The notes under the pieces: generated by a model
The model's database searches: none
The model's input: only the letters and a program-made list of their open reading frames with translations
What the model was told of the DNA's origin: nothing
Made by a program: the position numbers and the translations under genes
In this document: one piece after another, positions 37,986 to 51,402 of the stretch
Layout of the letters: each line of letters begins with the position of its first letter
Numbering within the stretch: the first letter of the stretch is position 1
NCBI RefSeq assembly: GCF_014905175.1
Contig: NC_057791.1
Coordinates: 17,798,177-17,862,176, forward strand
DNA length: 64,000 nt
Direction of reading: 5' to 3'
Source of the DNA: Aphidius gifuensis
Taxonomy: Eukaryota > Arthropoda > Insecta > Hymenoptera > Braconidae

Positions 37986-38793
37986 ATGTCAGGTAAATCA
38001 AAGCCATTTACAAAAGAGGAAGAGTTGCTTCTTCAAGATTTTTCAAGAAATGTATCAACAAAATCATCAGCACTTTTTTATGGCAATGCATTTATTGTTT
38101 CTGCAATTCCAATCTGTAAGTTGTTTAATTGTTATTAATTAATTTTGACGTTTAAGTTGTCACAAATTAACGTAAATAAATGCTTTACTTTAATGCTATT
38201 TATTTCGAATAATTTAATATAAATAAGTGACCAGATAAAAACAAACAAGCCGACAACATATTGATAAATAATAACCTGATTGAATTATTAATTTGCAGGG
38301 TTGTTCTGGAGAATTCATCTCATTGATCTTTACTCAAATCTGATTTCATTTTTTGTTATTACTTTGATCAGTACATATGCACTTGCACTTGCTTACAAAA
38401 ATACAAAATTCGTCTTGAAACACAAGGTAAATATTAAATAATTATTTAATCATAAATTGAATTATTAAAAATATATTAATAACATTATTATTGTAAAAAC
38501 AGATTGCAGTAAAGAGAGAAGATGCAGTTGCACGTGAAATGAGCAAAAAATTATCAGAAGATAAAAAAATGAGCAAGAAAGAAAAAGATGAAAGAATATT
38601 GTGGAAAAAAAATGAAGTTGCTGATTATGAAGCAACAACATTTTCTATTTTTTATAACAATGCATTATTTTTGGCAATTGTTATCTTAACATCATTTTAT
38701 ATATTAAAAACATTTTCACCAGCATTTAATTACATTTTCTCAGTTGGTGCAACATCTGGACTTTTGGCACTTTTATCAACTGGAACACAGTAA
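37986..38793 (+). CDS. SSR3: Translocon-associated protein subunit gamma
   Basis: Subunit of the TRAP complex that sits beside Sec61 and assists protein translocation into the ER. Three exons (37986-38115, 38299-38426, 38503-38793) give 182 aa; human SSR3 is 185. Recognisable blocks are EEELLLQDFSRNVSTKSSAL, FYGNAFIVSAIPIWLFWRIH, AYKNTKFVLKHK, KMSKKEKDERILWKKNEVAD and YEATTFSIFYNNALF. The protein ends ATSGLLALLSTGTQ. Four hydrophobic segments are visible, two in the N-terminal half and two at the C-terminus, separated by a charged cytosolic loop. The promoter is probably in the GC-richer stretch at about 37770-37920. Confidence 0.96.
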
Positions 38794-40136
38794 AGTTAAC
38801 AGAATATTATAAACTCATTAAAATCATTAATAAAATCAAAAAAATTTAACAAAGTTTTTCGTTTTTTGATTAATAAAATTAAAGTATATAAGAAAAAAAA
38901 AAAAAAGATAAAATTGAGTAATATTAATTTTGATACGAATGAGTGTAAAATGTTGATTTAAATACATATTTATTTATAATCATAATTTGTTTTGTGATAT
39001 TTAATTTATTTCTCATCAAAATATTTTATATTTATGAATTCAGTTTAAAATAAATTTCAATGAATAATTATTAACTAAATTTACAATATTTTTTTGGAGT
39101 TTAAAAAGTCAGTTTTTTAATAAGCAAATATTCAACATATAATAATTTAAGTCTGAAGAATTTTAACAAGTGCTTTTTGGCATTAATAATTATTAAAAAA
39201 TATTGATAATTTATGACATTGTGAAATTTTTATTAATATATTTTCAACGTATGAATATTTGACATTTTTGTTTGGTCGTTTGTCAATTTGTTTGTTATTG
39301 AATTTAAAGAAAAAAAATACTCGACAATTTTTAGATTCGATGATTCAATAAGTTGGCAGTGTAATCAACAATACACAAGCAAGTTTTAGCAATAATGACT
39401 TGTTTAAGTCTTACTGTTGTATACACGATCCATGGGGCGTTTTAGTTTCTCTATTTTTGTACATCGCAACGAGTCTTAACTTTCCTCTCTCGAAATCCCA
39501 GCATCTGCTCATTCAAAAAAAGAATTTAAAAAAAAATCAACATCATGTGCTATCAAGTAGCTAATTTTTTTACTAGTAAATTAAAGCTTTTTGTTGGTAA
39601 AAAAAATAAAATATTTAATAGCTTTAATAAAAAAATATATTACTATGCAAAAAATTATGATATAATTAAAAAAATTAAATCAATTAATTTTATTTTTCAA
39701 AAATAGCTGTGGTAGCCAAAATGATGATAAAATTTTAATTTTTAAAATTTATTTAGCATTGAGACAGCTTTGATTAAAACGAAAGAATAATTTAATTTAA
39801 TTTTTCTTCATGTACTGATGATGTTGAGTAGAAAGAGGAGGTAGTGGAGATTTTTTTGTGTCTTTTCCCAGAATAGCGCAAGCGCTTTTACGATTATGTT
39901 GGATCCAAGGTAGTTGGGATTGGCTGGAACTTGATGAAGAACGCAACAGCTATACCATGAGCTTTCGAATATTACTGGGGTAACTCGGACGTGTTGAGCC
40001 AGTACGATATCAATCATTCAGTACTCGTGTTCAATAAGTTTACCAAATAATAATTATTCAATAATTAAAAAATATTAATTTATTGGATACTTTTTTGAAT
40101 TTTTAAATTTTGTGGATTAATTTAATTTATACCAAG
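38794..40136. promoter_or_regulatory. SSR3 3' flank and troponin C promoter region
   Basis: No extra gene. Two GC-richer blocks, about 39400-39510 and 39820-40035, precede troponin C. The second ends ATCATTCAGTACTCGTGTTC, which contains a TCAGT-type insect initiator at about 40016. That would place the transcription start about 120 bp before the ATG. I could not place a certain MEF2 box by eye. Confidence 0.45.
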
Positions 40137-43025
40137 ATGGTATGTCAATTTGATGATGATCTTGTAAGTCGTCAAGTTGGTAAACACACACACCACATTT
40201 ATATATTTTTTTAAATATTTTTTTGTTTAACAAACAATATTACTCATTTTATGTTTTTTTTTTCATTTTTACTATTTTTTATTTCTTCGTATAATCGTTT
40301 ATTTTTCACCTAATTGTTTTTCTAATTTACCTTAAATATTTCTATTTGTTTTTTAATTTATATTCTCATTAATTTTATAAATTTATTGTTAACTTAATTT
40401 TTTTTCTTTTCTTTTTTTTAATAATAATTAATTGATGTATTTTTTTTCCTTTTATATTTTTCTATTTATTCTGTATTTTTATTTTTTATTTTTACTCATT
40501 GTGAATAATTGATGTAATTAAATAATCGGTTAAACGTGTCGGTTTTAAATGTAATTTTTTGTTTCTTACACCACACTTTGAGTGCGAGTTTACCAAAAAC
40601 CTGACGACTAAAAAAAAACCTTTTTTTTTCCAATTGAAAAATGTAAATAAAACAAAAAAAAATTAATGAAAAAACTAAATTATTATTGATGAAATAATTG
40701 TTAAAGAAAAAAAACATCTTATGCATCTGGCTGTTTCTATCTCTGTCTATCTAAATTACTAATTGGCAATTATAATGATGAAAAAAATTAATTAATTTCA
40801 TTTTTCGATGGTCTTTTTGTTGAGAAATTATATTTTCATAATTAAATAATTAAATATATATATTTTTATTGTTATTTAGGCTGATGAACTGCCACCAGAA
40901 CAAATTGCTGGTAAGTTAATTGAATAAAAAAATTGTTAATATTATTTTATATCATGTTTTTTAGTTTATTCCAAGCGTAAGTTTATTTATGTTTTATTCA
41001 ATAGCTAGGGAGGCGGCCTGATTCTTGACTAAGTTTAGAAAGCTCAGTTAAGATGATGGAAGGGTATCGAATGACGATCAAACATCTGATCAAAAAAAAT
41101 AAAATAAAGAAAATATGAAAATAACAATTTAAATATAAACATTTAAACTTGTGGGTTTTAAAAATTAAAAAAAAATATAATTTATAATAAATTTTATAAT
41201 TAATTTGATTAATTTTTTAAAGAACAAATTTGGATATTTTAAATCAATGTTTTCCCAGCCAAATAAGTAGACTAGGGGCATTAACATCGAGTCTAAATTT
41301 GACCCAGTCGTTGTGGGCTCGATTATTTTGTGTTAAAATAATAAAACATTTTTTTTTTTATCTTTAAAAAACATAAACACATAAATTTCAAGTTACATGC
41401 TGTTTATCAATTCAGATGTTGTAATAATAACTTGAATTTTAAATGAAAAATATTTCATTTGTAATTTTTAAAATAGAAATATTTATTTTATTTTTCTTTG
41501 ATAATTTGATATTCAATTTTTAAAATATAGTTTTACGCAAGGCGTTCGACAGTTTCGACAGAGAAAAAAGTGGCAGTATTCCAACTGATATGGTTGCTGA
41601 TATTCTCAGATTGATGGGTCAACCATTTAACAAAAAAATTCTTGATGAACTTATTGATGAAGTTGATGCTGATAGTAAGCTCAAAACAAATAATAAATAA
41701 ATTGTATAATATTGTATAATATTACACTATTAAATTTGTTTCTTGATTTTTAAATTACATTAGAATCTGGTCGTTTGGAGTTTGATGAATTCGTAACACT
41801 TGCTGCTAAATTCATCGTTGAAGAAGATGCTGAAGCTCTTGAAAAAGAACTTCGTGAAGCATTCAGACTCTACGACAAAGAAGGTAATAAAATAATAAAA
41901 TATAATATTATTACCACTTGTTGTTTTGCTGATTTTCTTATATTTATTATAATTTGGAACATTGCCAATTTTAAAAATCACAACTTGTATATAAAACGAC
42001 CGGAAAGTGTTTTGAATCGTGTTCAGACGGGAATAGAGCTCCAGGAATATCCAAGCTGTAAAAAAAATAAAAAATATATATTAAAAGAAAAAAAAGAAAA
42101 TAAAAAAATCTTGTACGTTTCAACGACAAGTGCGCAGAGCTTTTGATTGTCGGCTTCAAGCCAAATAAAAGAAAAAAATAAATAATATATTTAATTTCTT
42201 TTTTCTATGACGTAATGATGAAGCTTTTAAATTTTCTTGATTTTTTTTTCTACCTGAAAAATAAGAAAAATATTAATATATTATTAAAAGTTGTTGTATT
42301 TTTAAATATACGAGTTCAATGTTCATGATAGGTGGTCTTTTGCAGTTTGTCAAAATGAGTTAACGCTTGTCAAGATGTCAGGTCACACAACTAACAACAA
42401 TTAATCTTTAAAATGCATTTCTAAAATTAAATAAGAAAATACGAAAAATATATATACATATTAATCTTTTAAATGTATTTTAATTGGCATTATTTTTATT
42501 TAAGGAAATGGATATATTCCAACAACTTGTTTGAGAGAAATTCTTCGAGAATTGGATGATCAATTAACAGATGAAGAATTGGACATTATGATTGAAGAAA
42601 TTGACTCTGATGGTTCAGGCACTGTTGATTTTGATGGTAATAATTTTAAAATTAAATTAACTATTATTTCTAGTTTAAAACTTTTTTTTATTATCTTCAA
42701 TTCAAGCATTAAATAAAAATTTATTTATGCAACAATAAACTATCTATTTTTTTTTTTATTATTAATCATTTTTTTTCTTGTTAATATTGCGAAATTTTTT
42801 AAACGTTCCAAGTTCACGTTCACGAACTTGGCAAATAGATCATTTACTTTTAAACACTAATAAAATTAAATAAAAAAATATAGAGAGCATTAAATTATTA
42901 TTAATTTAAATTTGTGCTGATAAATATTTGTTTATAAGTTTTTTTTTTTTTTTGCGCTCATTATATCTAATAATTTTATAATATTTTATTTTTCAGAATT
43001 CATGGAGATGATGACAGGAGAATAG
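40137..43025 (+). CDS. TpnC: Troponin C
   Basis: Calcium-binding subunit of the muscle troponin complex. Six exons (40137-40139, 40880-40910, 41531-41674, 41764-41883, 42505-42636, 42997-43025) give 152 aa. The first coding exon supplies only the ATG, which is directly followed by GTATGT. Four EF hands are visible. Site II (DADKSGRLEFDE) and site IV (DSDGSGTVDFDE) have canonical ligands. Sites I (DREKSGSIPTDM) and III (DKEGNGYIPTTC) lack the acidic residue at position 12. This two-site pattern is that of insect two-calcium troponin C isoforms rather than the one-calcium stretch-activation type. ILRLMGQPF and ELDIMIEEIDSDGSG are strongly insect TpnC-like. The protein ends EFMEMMTGE. Confidence 0.95.
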
Positions 43026-44006
43026 ATAAATGTGGCATTGCTAGAAGAGCATTTTTTTTTTTATCATAAAGTTTTTTTTTTTTTTTTCCTTCAACTTTTT
43101 TTCTCGTTTTACTGATTGATTGCATCTTATTTTATCGATCTGCATCAGACAATCACTTTCGTACACATTTATTTTTATTACATTTTAGGAAAATTGTAAT
43201 TACAATATTATTTGATGGCATTATTTATTATTATTAAAAACCTTTCACAGATAAATCATTCTAATTATTGTATTACTATATTTTCTTTGTATTTTTTTTT
43301 TCTTTTTTGATTTTAAATCTCTTTATAATTTCAGGAATTTAAGTGTCTAATTTATTTCCCATCGTTTAAACTATTATCAGGGTAATTCGAAAATTTGTGC
43401 ATAAAGCTTTTCCTAATGTTTTTAAATCTGGAGAAATATTTCCACCAAATAAATTATAATAAGAAAAAAAAATATAATACAATCTATTTAAATTTTATAT
43501 GGCATCATTTTTAAAATCATTGATAACGCTAAATAATTTACAGATAAACATTATCGGTCATTAATAGAGAAGGTAAAACGTTTCTCTAATTTGCAATAAA
43601 TTTGTGTTTAACATTAGATATATAGACTAGACAAAATTTTCTATCACAATTGCTATATTGTTTTTTTTTTATAATTTAATTTATATATTAATCATTTAAT
43701 TGTGTCTGACATTACTTTTTAATTAATTAATTAATTTAACTGCATCAATTGAAAGAAAAAAGAAATCTATCTAAATTTTTATGTACAATAATTAAATCTT
43801 GGTCCAAAAAATGAAACTATCAACTGATAAAAATATAATCACTAGTTTATCGCGTTCACGTGAGTTGATAATAAATAAACTAAATTTTCATTAATTAAAT
43901 TAATGAAAATATATATAAAATTAAATAATACGTTACGTAAAATTCAAACAAGTGTTTGCAGATCATCATCTTCAACCTCCCTGTACAAGGAGGATGACAA
44001 CAAATG
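43026..44006. other. Troponin C 3' UTR and spacer
   Basis: No gene. AT-rich with poly-T tracts. At 43430-43447 it contains GGAGAAATATTTCCACCA, which matches the terminal repeat of the MITE-like element at 51553-51690 and is probably a solo end or degraded copy. Confidence 0.5.
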
Positions 44007-46391
44007 TCACATTTTAAATAATGTTGGAAATTCATTGCTTATTTCACGAATTAATTGTTGATCACCTTGACTTTCAGTTCCTTCTTCACAAAAAATTCTA
44101 AAATAAAATCAATACATTATTAATACCTTCAATAAATTATTTTCTATTAAATAATTTACCTTGTAAAACATTTAAGTAGATCTTCAGATCTATGACGGTG
44201 ATCATCATATCCAGATGTTCGCAATACACGTCGACAAAGTTCTAAATATAATCGTCTCTGTAAAAAAAGAATATTAATAATCAATTTTAAATAAAAATAA
44301 AAAAATACCATTTAATATTCAAATTTATTCACCTTATCACCTGGTGGAATATCAAAAAGCTGTCTCAAGACAATGTCAATCAATACTTTAATATCATTTG
44401 TATAAAAAAGCGATGCTGTTATTTCGTTTTCAAATAAATCAATAAATAATTTTAAAACTGAATGTGGTGGTGCTGGTTCATGATCAAAAATTCTAACAGG
44501 ATCCTCTGTAAAAAAAAAAAATAAATAAACAAGTTGATTTATCACAGCATCAACATCCAATAAATCAATAATACCTTCTCGATTTAATAAAAACAGCAGC
44601 TTTTGAATAAATGTATTTGCATTTGCTCGTTCTTTTAATGCATTCAAAACAATATTATTATCATTATTTTTAAATTGTAAATTATATGACAATATTAGAT
44701 TTAAAAATAAATCTGGTATTTGATCATCAAGATCAGTGTCAGGTGGTTCTTCAATCATGTCAAATAAAAATGATATAAAATCTGGACCAAGTTGTTCAAT
44801 GTGTATTATTGGCATTGATTCACCCATTGAAAAAATCATCGTCATAAGTAATGATGAGTAATTTAATTTTGGCACATTTCTTGGATTACTAATCATATCA
44901 CGTGCAAGTTCCATTGGTAATATACTATTTAACATAATTGTAACAATAATTTTATCAAGTGAACACATAACGCCAAATGATTGTAATAACAATTGACGTA
45001 TTGTCCATCTTGCTTCCATTTGATAATAATCAATTAACGTATCAATACCATTATATTGATCATTTTTTAATGCATATCTTGATACATTTGCATCAGCATT
45101 TGTTAATATTGATGTTAATTCTTTGATGTATTCAACAATTATTGATTCATCTTCATACAACATCCAGCTACGTTGTTGTGAATCTTCTTTGCATGATGTT
45201 AATTCATCAAATATTATTTTTAATCTATTAGCATCGTGAGTTTCTTCAATACTTAATTTTGATACTATCATTGGTTTTTCTAATTGTTGTAATACAATAT
45301 CAAAGTAATGACTTATATTTGATGGAAAAAAATCTTTTAAATTACTCACAACAACAGTTACTGCTAATTTCGACATGTCATAACTTAATTGAGTATTTTT
45401 TCTAACATCATCAAGTATTTTATATGCTGCATGGGAATCAATTTCATCAAGTTTCTGTTGTTGTTGATTTGATGTATTATTTAAATTTGATGATGATTTA
45501 ACTGGTGATGGTGATGGTTTTTTATTTTGACGAAAATTTGGCTGACTATAAGATTTTAAAAATTCATTATTATCTGCTTGTAAAGTCTGAGATATTTCTG
45601 ATGATGTTTGCCGTAATAATGATGGTCTACGATGATCATTTGACAAACGACGTGGTATATTTTGATCAGAATTTGTCATTGAATTTTTACGTTCAGGTAA
45701 TACTGGAGGTATGTCATTTTTATCATTTTCATACAAATTATTTTGTTTTGATGATAATTTAATTGGTGGTAATGATGATGTACTTGTTATTGATTTATTA
45801 TCACCATCTGTTTTTGGTATTGTTATTGTTGATTGTGCTGTTGATTCTTTAATTGGTGATGATGATGTTGTAAATGTTGGTGGTAGTGGTGCTTGTTTTT
45901 TTGGTTTTTTACTAATTTCAGCTTGACGTTTTTTTTCAATTAAACGTTGTAATAAATCTTGTTTATCAATTGATAATGGTGCACCTGGTTTAGCAAATTC
46001 ACTTTGTAATTTTTCAATGCATTCATCAAGAAAATCAATCATAAAATGTGGCTGTACTTTGACAGCTGTCACGTAATTCGATGGTATATAGCCAAGTTGT
46101 CCATGCTTGTTGACAACTTGCCACCAATTTCTCTGTTTAGTGTTTGATTGATGAAGAATGAAATGATCATTTTCAGTGAAACTAAGAGTCTTTGCAAATG
46201 TGGCCTTGAAATCATACAAGGCTTTGAGCATCTCATAATTTTCTAAAAACATATGAACAGTTTAAATTTCTCAAACATATAACTATTGATTATTTGAACA
46301 ACAACTTTATTTAAATAGATAATTATTAAACTTTAATAATATAAAAAATATTCATTTTTTACTTACCTAACCTAATATAATTGTCATCCAT
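44007..46391 (-). CDS. NCKIPSD: NCK-interacting protein with SH3 domain (SPIN90/WISH)
   Basis: Actin regulator that binds Nck and N-WASP and activates the Arp2/3 complex to seed linear filaments. Four exons (46367-46391, 44333-46242, 44160-44257, 44007-44097) give 707 aa. The N-terminal SH3 domain starts ALYDFKA (about residue 16) and contains NWWQVVN, GQLGYIPSNYV. A proline- and serine-rich middle (PLPP, PPVLPERK) offers SH3 ligands. The C-terminal SPIN90/Ldb17 domain has SWMLYEDESIIVEYI, LLLQSFGVMCSLD, EDPVRIFDHEP, SVLKLFIDLFENE, FYTNDIKVLIDIVLRQL and IPPGDK. The tail is YLELCRRVLRTSGYDDH. The first exon is only 25 nt. TAF5 lies upstream on the same strand, its stop 534 bp from this start. 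Confidence 0.93.
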
Positions 46392-46924
46392 GATCTTTAT
46401 TGACAAATAAATAAATAAAAACAAATAATATAATATCCTGGCAACGCCCAAATGAATATTAAAAAATTAACTCTTTACATCAAGAATAAGGATAATAATT
46501 TTCATGCTCTTATTTTACTTTCATTTTTAGTCTAAATAAAAAAAATAAAACACATGACATATAAAAAGTCAACTCTTACAACTGGTTTAGAATGATAAAA
46601 ATTCATAAACGTTAACTCTGTGCTATTCAATTGGCAAAAAATATATATTTTAATTGCAAATACGCAGACTCAAACATTACAAGTATGCAACCGCCCTTTT
46701 CTTGCTCAAAAAAAAAAATAAAAAATACAAACATTATTACAATATTTTTATTGATATTTTTATTATCATTATCATATAATTTATAATTAACATTGCATAA
46801 TTATTCATTTGCAATAGTAAATTTAAAAAATTCAAGATAAAATTGTTAATTTAAATTAATATACCTATTTACAAAAAGCAAAAAAAAGAAAAAAAAGAAA
46901 AGAATAGTCTAATTTTTAAAATGA
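46392..46924. other. Spacer between TAF5 and NCKIPSD
   Basis: AT-rich 3' flank of TAF5 and presumed promoter of NCKIPSD. The complex patch at about 46600-46705 (GCAAATACGCAGACTCAAAC) is the likeliest core promoter. No gene seen. Confidence 0.4.
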
Positions 46925-49214
46925 TTACTGTGATGAATCATACATTCCAACACCAAATAATAAATTTCTTCTTGAAAAATGTAACGTCAATAGTGGTGAA
47001 TTTTTAGTTGGAAATGTACGTAGTAAATAAGACTCTGGTGTTTGTTTAACATCTGGATTGTGTGAAACATTGACATCTTCAAGACTCATTTCATCAGCTA
47101 ATTTTGTAAAGTCCCACAACTTAATTGTGCAATCTAATGATGCTAAAAAATAATAATAATAAGACATATTATAGACATATACATTAAGTGAATTATTGAA
47201 TGTAAATAAATAATTATTTACCTGATGCTAATATTGTACCATCACGACTAAATGTTAAAGAATGTATTGTACTTGTATGACTTAATAATGCAGCAATTAA
47301 ATGTCCATGTGCCAAATCCCATATTAAAACTCTATTATCAGCACCAGCCGATGCTAAAAATCTTCCTTCAATTGAAAATGAAAGTGCAAATATTGGTGCT
47401 TTATGTCCAGTCATAAGTCTAACTTGATTGCCAGTAACACAATCCCATAATCTAATAGTCATATCACTTGATCCACTAACAATATAATTTGAATTTGGAT
47501 GAAATTGTACAACATCAACATCTGAATAATGTCCAGCAAATATTCTCAATGGTTGATTTGTATCAGTTGCCCATAATCTTGCTGTTTTATCATGTGAACC
47601 ACTTGCAAAATAATAACCATGTGGTGAAAATTTAACAGACCATACTGGATATAAATCACCCTTGTAACAAACAACACATGTCCATGTATGTAATGACCAA
47701 AGTCTTATTGTTGTATCCTCAGAACATGATAATAATAATGTTTTATCTGGACTAAATGATAAACCATAAATTGGTCCACTATGTCCATGTAATGTTCTAA
47801 CTGTTTCAGCTGTTTTATCATCCATCATTCTAGCTAATACATCATCAGCATCAGAATTAACTGTTTCATCTAGCTCTTTAGCACTTTTCATTGCTCTAAG
47901 TTTTTGTGGTACCAATGACCATACTTTAATTGATGAATCACTAAAACCAATTGATAATAAACTTGAATCTTCAGATATTTCAGCAGTTGTAACTGTTTGC
48001 ATTGAATTTAATAGTGTATAAAAACATATTGATGGAAGACTATCTGGACCAAGTGATACACGTTTTAATTGTTCACGAAATGCTTTTTGTTTTTCTTTTT
48101 TATCAGCGTCTTTCAAATTTGGTAATGGCATACGTCCAATTGGTGGTGCATTTGGATCAGATTTTGTTTTTTTTGAATATAAATTATCTTTTTTAATTTT
48201 TTTTTTCTTTGGTTTTTCACCATCTTCTTGTTTTTCACCGTCTTCTTGTTCTTTTTCTTCAGCTGGTGGTGTACATTGTATATCTGGTTCTTTTAATAAA
48301 CCATAATATACTTTTGGTTTATTATCTTGACGTGTTGCTTCACCAACAGTTGCACCAGATGTTGCATCAATTTGTTGTTTATTTCTAGCAACACCTTCAT
48401 ACATATCAAAATATAAATGTTCTTGTATTATATTTGATAAAACACTGTGTTTTTTTTCATGTGTATGACGTTTTAATATTGACAATGTATCTCGTGATAT
48501 TCTTATGATAAATTGATTTGATTTAAAGGTATCTGTTAATTCATTTCCTGCCATTTGTTCACGTGTTGTTACAGTTGATAATCTTTTTAAATTTGTTTGA
48601 TAATATTCATCTAATGTACCACCAAATTTATTAATAAATTGTTGAGCTTCTTTTGAATGATTATTATATACTAACTCCAAGTACATGTGTACCAATACTG
48701 GATACAATATCGTTCCCAATTCATGCTAAAATTTATATTATTATTAAATTATTAAAATGCACTTTTAAGGCGTGTATTTATCTGTTTTTTTTTTTCTAGA
48801 ATTTTATTTTCTATTTACCTTGTAAATATCGAGAGTACCCTCGACAAATTTTTTTAATTCACTGTAAGTTTTTTCATACAGAGCTGGATCACCCTCACTT
48901 TTGTATGCAGCTAAAACACTAGTTACCTCAGAATCACTTTGTTGACTTTCATCATTTTGTAAATCAACCAAATTTGCTTCTTTTTTAAATAACTCTTCTG
49001 TACTCTGATAATTAATTAATAAAAATTATATTAATAAATAATTATATTTAATAATTATATTAAAAATACTTAATTAATAGTTGTCAACATTTTGTAAATA
49101 TTGTTGTTGACAATTTAACTAGGTTATGTTTCAAGATATATTTAGTTTATTTACCTTTAAATTGTGCTTTCTCAGTACTTGAAGTACTGCTAACATTGTA
49201 CTTTTATCATCCAT
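46925..49214 (-). CDS. TAF5: Transcription initiation factor TFIID subunit 5
   Basis: Scaffold of TFIID and, in many animals, of SAGA-type complexes. Four exons (49155-49214, 48819-49004, 47222-48725, 46925-47142) give 655 aa. An N-terminal LisH-like helix pair (MLAVLQVLRKHNLK) is followed by the TAF5 NTD2 domain (YPVLVHMYLELVYN, AQQFINKFGG, FIIRISRDTLSILKRH, LSNIIQEHLYFDM). Next comes a lysine-rich linker, then a WD40 propeller. Propeller blocks include LLSIGFSDSSIKVWSL, TLHGHSGPIYGLSFSPD, LLSCSEDTTIRLWSL, YYFASGSHDKTARLWATD, YIVSGSSDMTIRLWD, FLASAGADNRVLIWDL and the last, SLDCTIKLWDF. It ends in a short tail after FPTKNSPLLTLHFSRRN. Complete, and shorter than human TAF5 (800 aa). Confidence 0.96.
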
Positions 49215-49959
49215 CTTATAAATATTATTTTAAATACACACGATTATTATCAAGATTTAATTATAACAAATTGTTTTATAAAATTTGTGTGATATATCAT
49301 GTTATTAAACTTTTGCAGTGTGTATATTCGCCATATTCGCTTTTTCGTTTTTTTTTTTTACCACTCGTGACGCTTCTGTAAACACAAATGTGATTGGTCT
49401 ATCAGCACAAAATGGCTCCGCCAATCATTTGCTTTGAGCATTAAGCGCGTTAATTTGAATTATAAATTTTTTATTTTTGAATTTTGCTTGATGACAATTA
49501 ATAAAAATTAACAATTTAAAAATATACTTCAAAGCTGTTATTATTAATTTTAATTAAACTTTGGTGTGAATAAATTTATAAATTAATTTCAGCATAATTT
49601 GAAAACTGTCGTTAAGTTTTTACAATGATTATCTAAAATTCCGTGTAGAATCTGACGTTATACTCTAATTTATGACTGTATAAATATTAATAGACTAACA
49701 TGTTACTAGCGCACAACAATAAAACAAATACTCGAATTATAAAGATAAAAAAATTATCACCATAAATGTTATAATACAATTTACATATACAATGATTTAA
49801 TCAAAATTGATAAACGAACATTTAGCTATCAGCACGTCTAACTGATACCGAAATATGTATCTCTTATAATTTTACATTTAAAAATTAAATAGACTGACGA
49901 ATTACTCAGATTAATTTTGACAATACAAAAAACTAGTCGACATTAAAATATTAAATACA
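49215..49959. promoter_or_regulatory. Divergent region between TAF5 and the protease homologue
   Basis: GC-richer sequence from about 49310 to 49450 (GACGCTTCTG, AATGGCTCCGCCAATCA) next to the TAF5 start is the likely TAF5 promoter. CCAAT-like ATTGG/CCAAT motifs occur at about 49393 and 49420. The rest is AT-rich and should contain the promoter of the protease homologue. Confidence 0.45.
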
Positions 49960-51006
49960 ATGACATTTATTTTTATAAAAAATAAAATATTTTCTTTGAG
50001 TGTGGTTTTAATATTTTTCGTATTGGGTAAGGATATCAATAAATAATAAATTAAATAATAATAATAATAATAAATAAACAAATTATATATTATAAGCTTG
50101 ATTAAAGCTTGATCTAACTAAAGTTATTTTTTTTTTCACAGTTATAAATGGAAAGGATTCAAAAAAAATTAAAGGTGGAAAAATTGCTGCAATTACAGAT
50201 GTAAATTTTCAAGTCTCTGTACAATTAAATGGCAATCACATTTGTGGTGGATTTATTATAAGTAAATATCACGTTCTCACAACAGCAACTTGTGTTTCTT
50301 TAAATCAAAATGTTGTCTATGCAAATATAAAAATTCGAAGTGGCTCAAATTTTTTAAGCCAAAATCGTTCATCAGACGTTAGATTTCATGATGTTTCTTT
50401 TCTTGCTATTCATCCTGATTATAATATGTATGATTTTTGGGCCAACGATATTTGTCTAATCAAAGTAACTACATAATGAATATATTATAAAAATATATTT
50501 TATTAATAATCAAAATAAATTTTTTATACTCGGCAGATTGCAGAAGAAATGAAAATTAAAAGATGGAATCGTGAGTCTGTACTTTTATCAAGAGAATTTA
50601 GCATATATAAATTTTATTGGATCAGTGGATGGGGTGGAAATCCTGGTGCTCATTCACCAGAAATAGTGCCAACCGATCATCTTCGAAAAATTCGTATAAT
50701 AACTTTAAGGTGGTCTAAGTGTGTAAAACTTTTTCAAGTAAATCTCAACAGAAAACAACATTGTGGCAGTTCAATTCCCAGGACATTCCACATAACTTTG
50801 GTAAATATTTTATTAATAGTAGGTATAGTTTAAAACAAATAATAATTTATTGATAAATTAAGGGTGACAGTGGTAATCCTGTTTTTTCAAAGAGAAAAAT
50901 TTACGGACTTGTTTCTGTTGTATCAACGCTAGAAGATGCACCAATTCTATTCACAAAAATTCCAAGTTACACTAATTGGATTTATGAAACAATGAATAAG
51001 CATTGA
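49960..51006 (+). CDS. Secreted serine protease homologue, catalytically inactive
   Basis: Chymotrypsin-fold (S1A) protein. Four exons (49960-50026, 50142-50464, 50537-50800, 50863-51006) give 265 aa. A signal peptide is clear (FSLSVVLIFFVLVING). The usual activation site IVGG is replaced by IKGGK. HICGGFIISKYHVLTTATC carries Thr72 where the catalytic His stands in TAAHC. Asp125 (NDICLIK) and Ser221 (GDSGN) are kept, though GDSGGP has become GDSGNP. So it has the trypsin fold without the triad. ISGWGGNPG and TKIPSYTNWIYETM match the S1A core and C-terminal helix. Insect homologues of this kind act as cofactors in clotting and melanisation cascades, and in parasitoids some are venom components. 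Which role applies here is inference. Confidence 0.88.
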
Positions 51007-51349
51007 ATTTATATTCGTCAAGTCTATTTGATTATTAAATAAAAAAAATATCCCAAGGCTATAAAAGTAGTTTCATTTTTATTATCTTACTTAAATAATA
51101 ATTTTTTATCATTTGCAAGTTTAGATAAGAGAATTAATTGATAAACATTATATTTGATTTGTTATATACTGAAAGAAGATTTTTAAATTATTATATCTGG
51201 CTATAAGTGTATTTGTGATGAATAAATAAAATAAAAAAAAAATGTAATGAATTTATTATGTCTTGACAAGTTTTTTAATAATGATTTTACGTTTTCTTTT
51301 TGCTGCCATAGAATTATAGAACTTGGAGTTGACGAAGACAAAAAAAAAC
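51007..51349. other. Spacer between protease homologue and tRNA
   Basis: AT-rich. Contains the protease homologue's 3' end, with ATTAAATAAA soon after the stop, and at 51341-51348 the A8 run that reads as a T8 RNA polymerase III terminator for the tRNA on the minus strand. No gene. Confidence 0.5.
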
Positions 51350-51366
51350 CGCTCCCGGGTGGGTTC

Positions 51367-51402
<36 letters not shown>

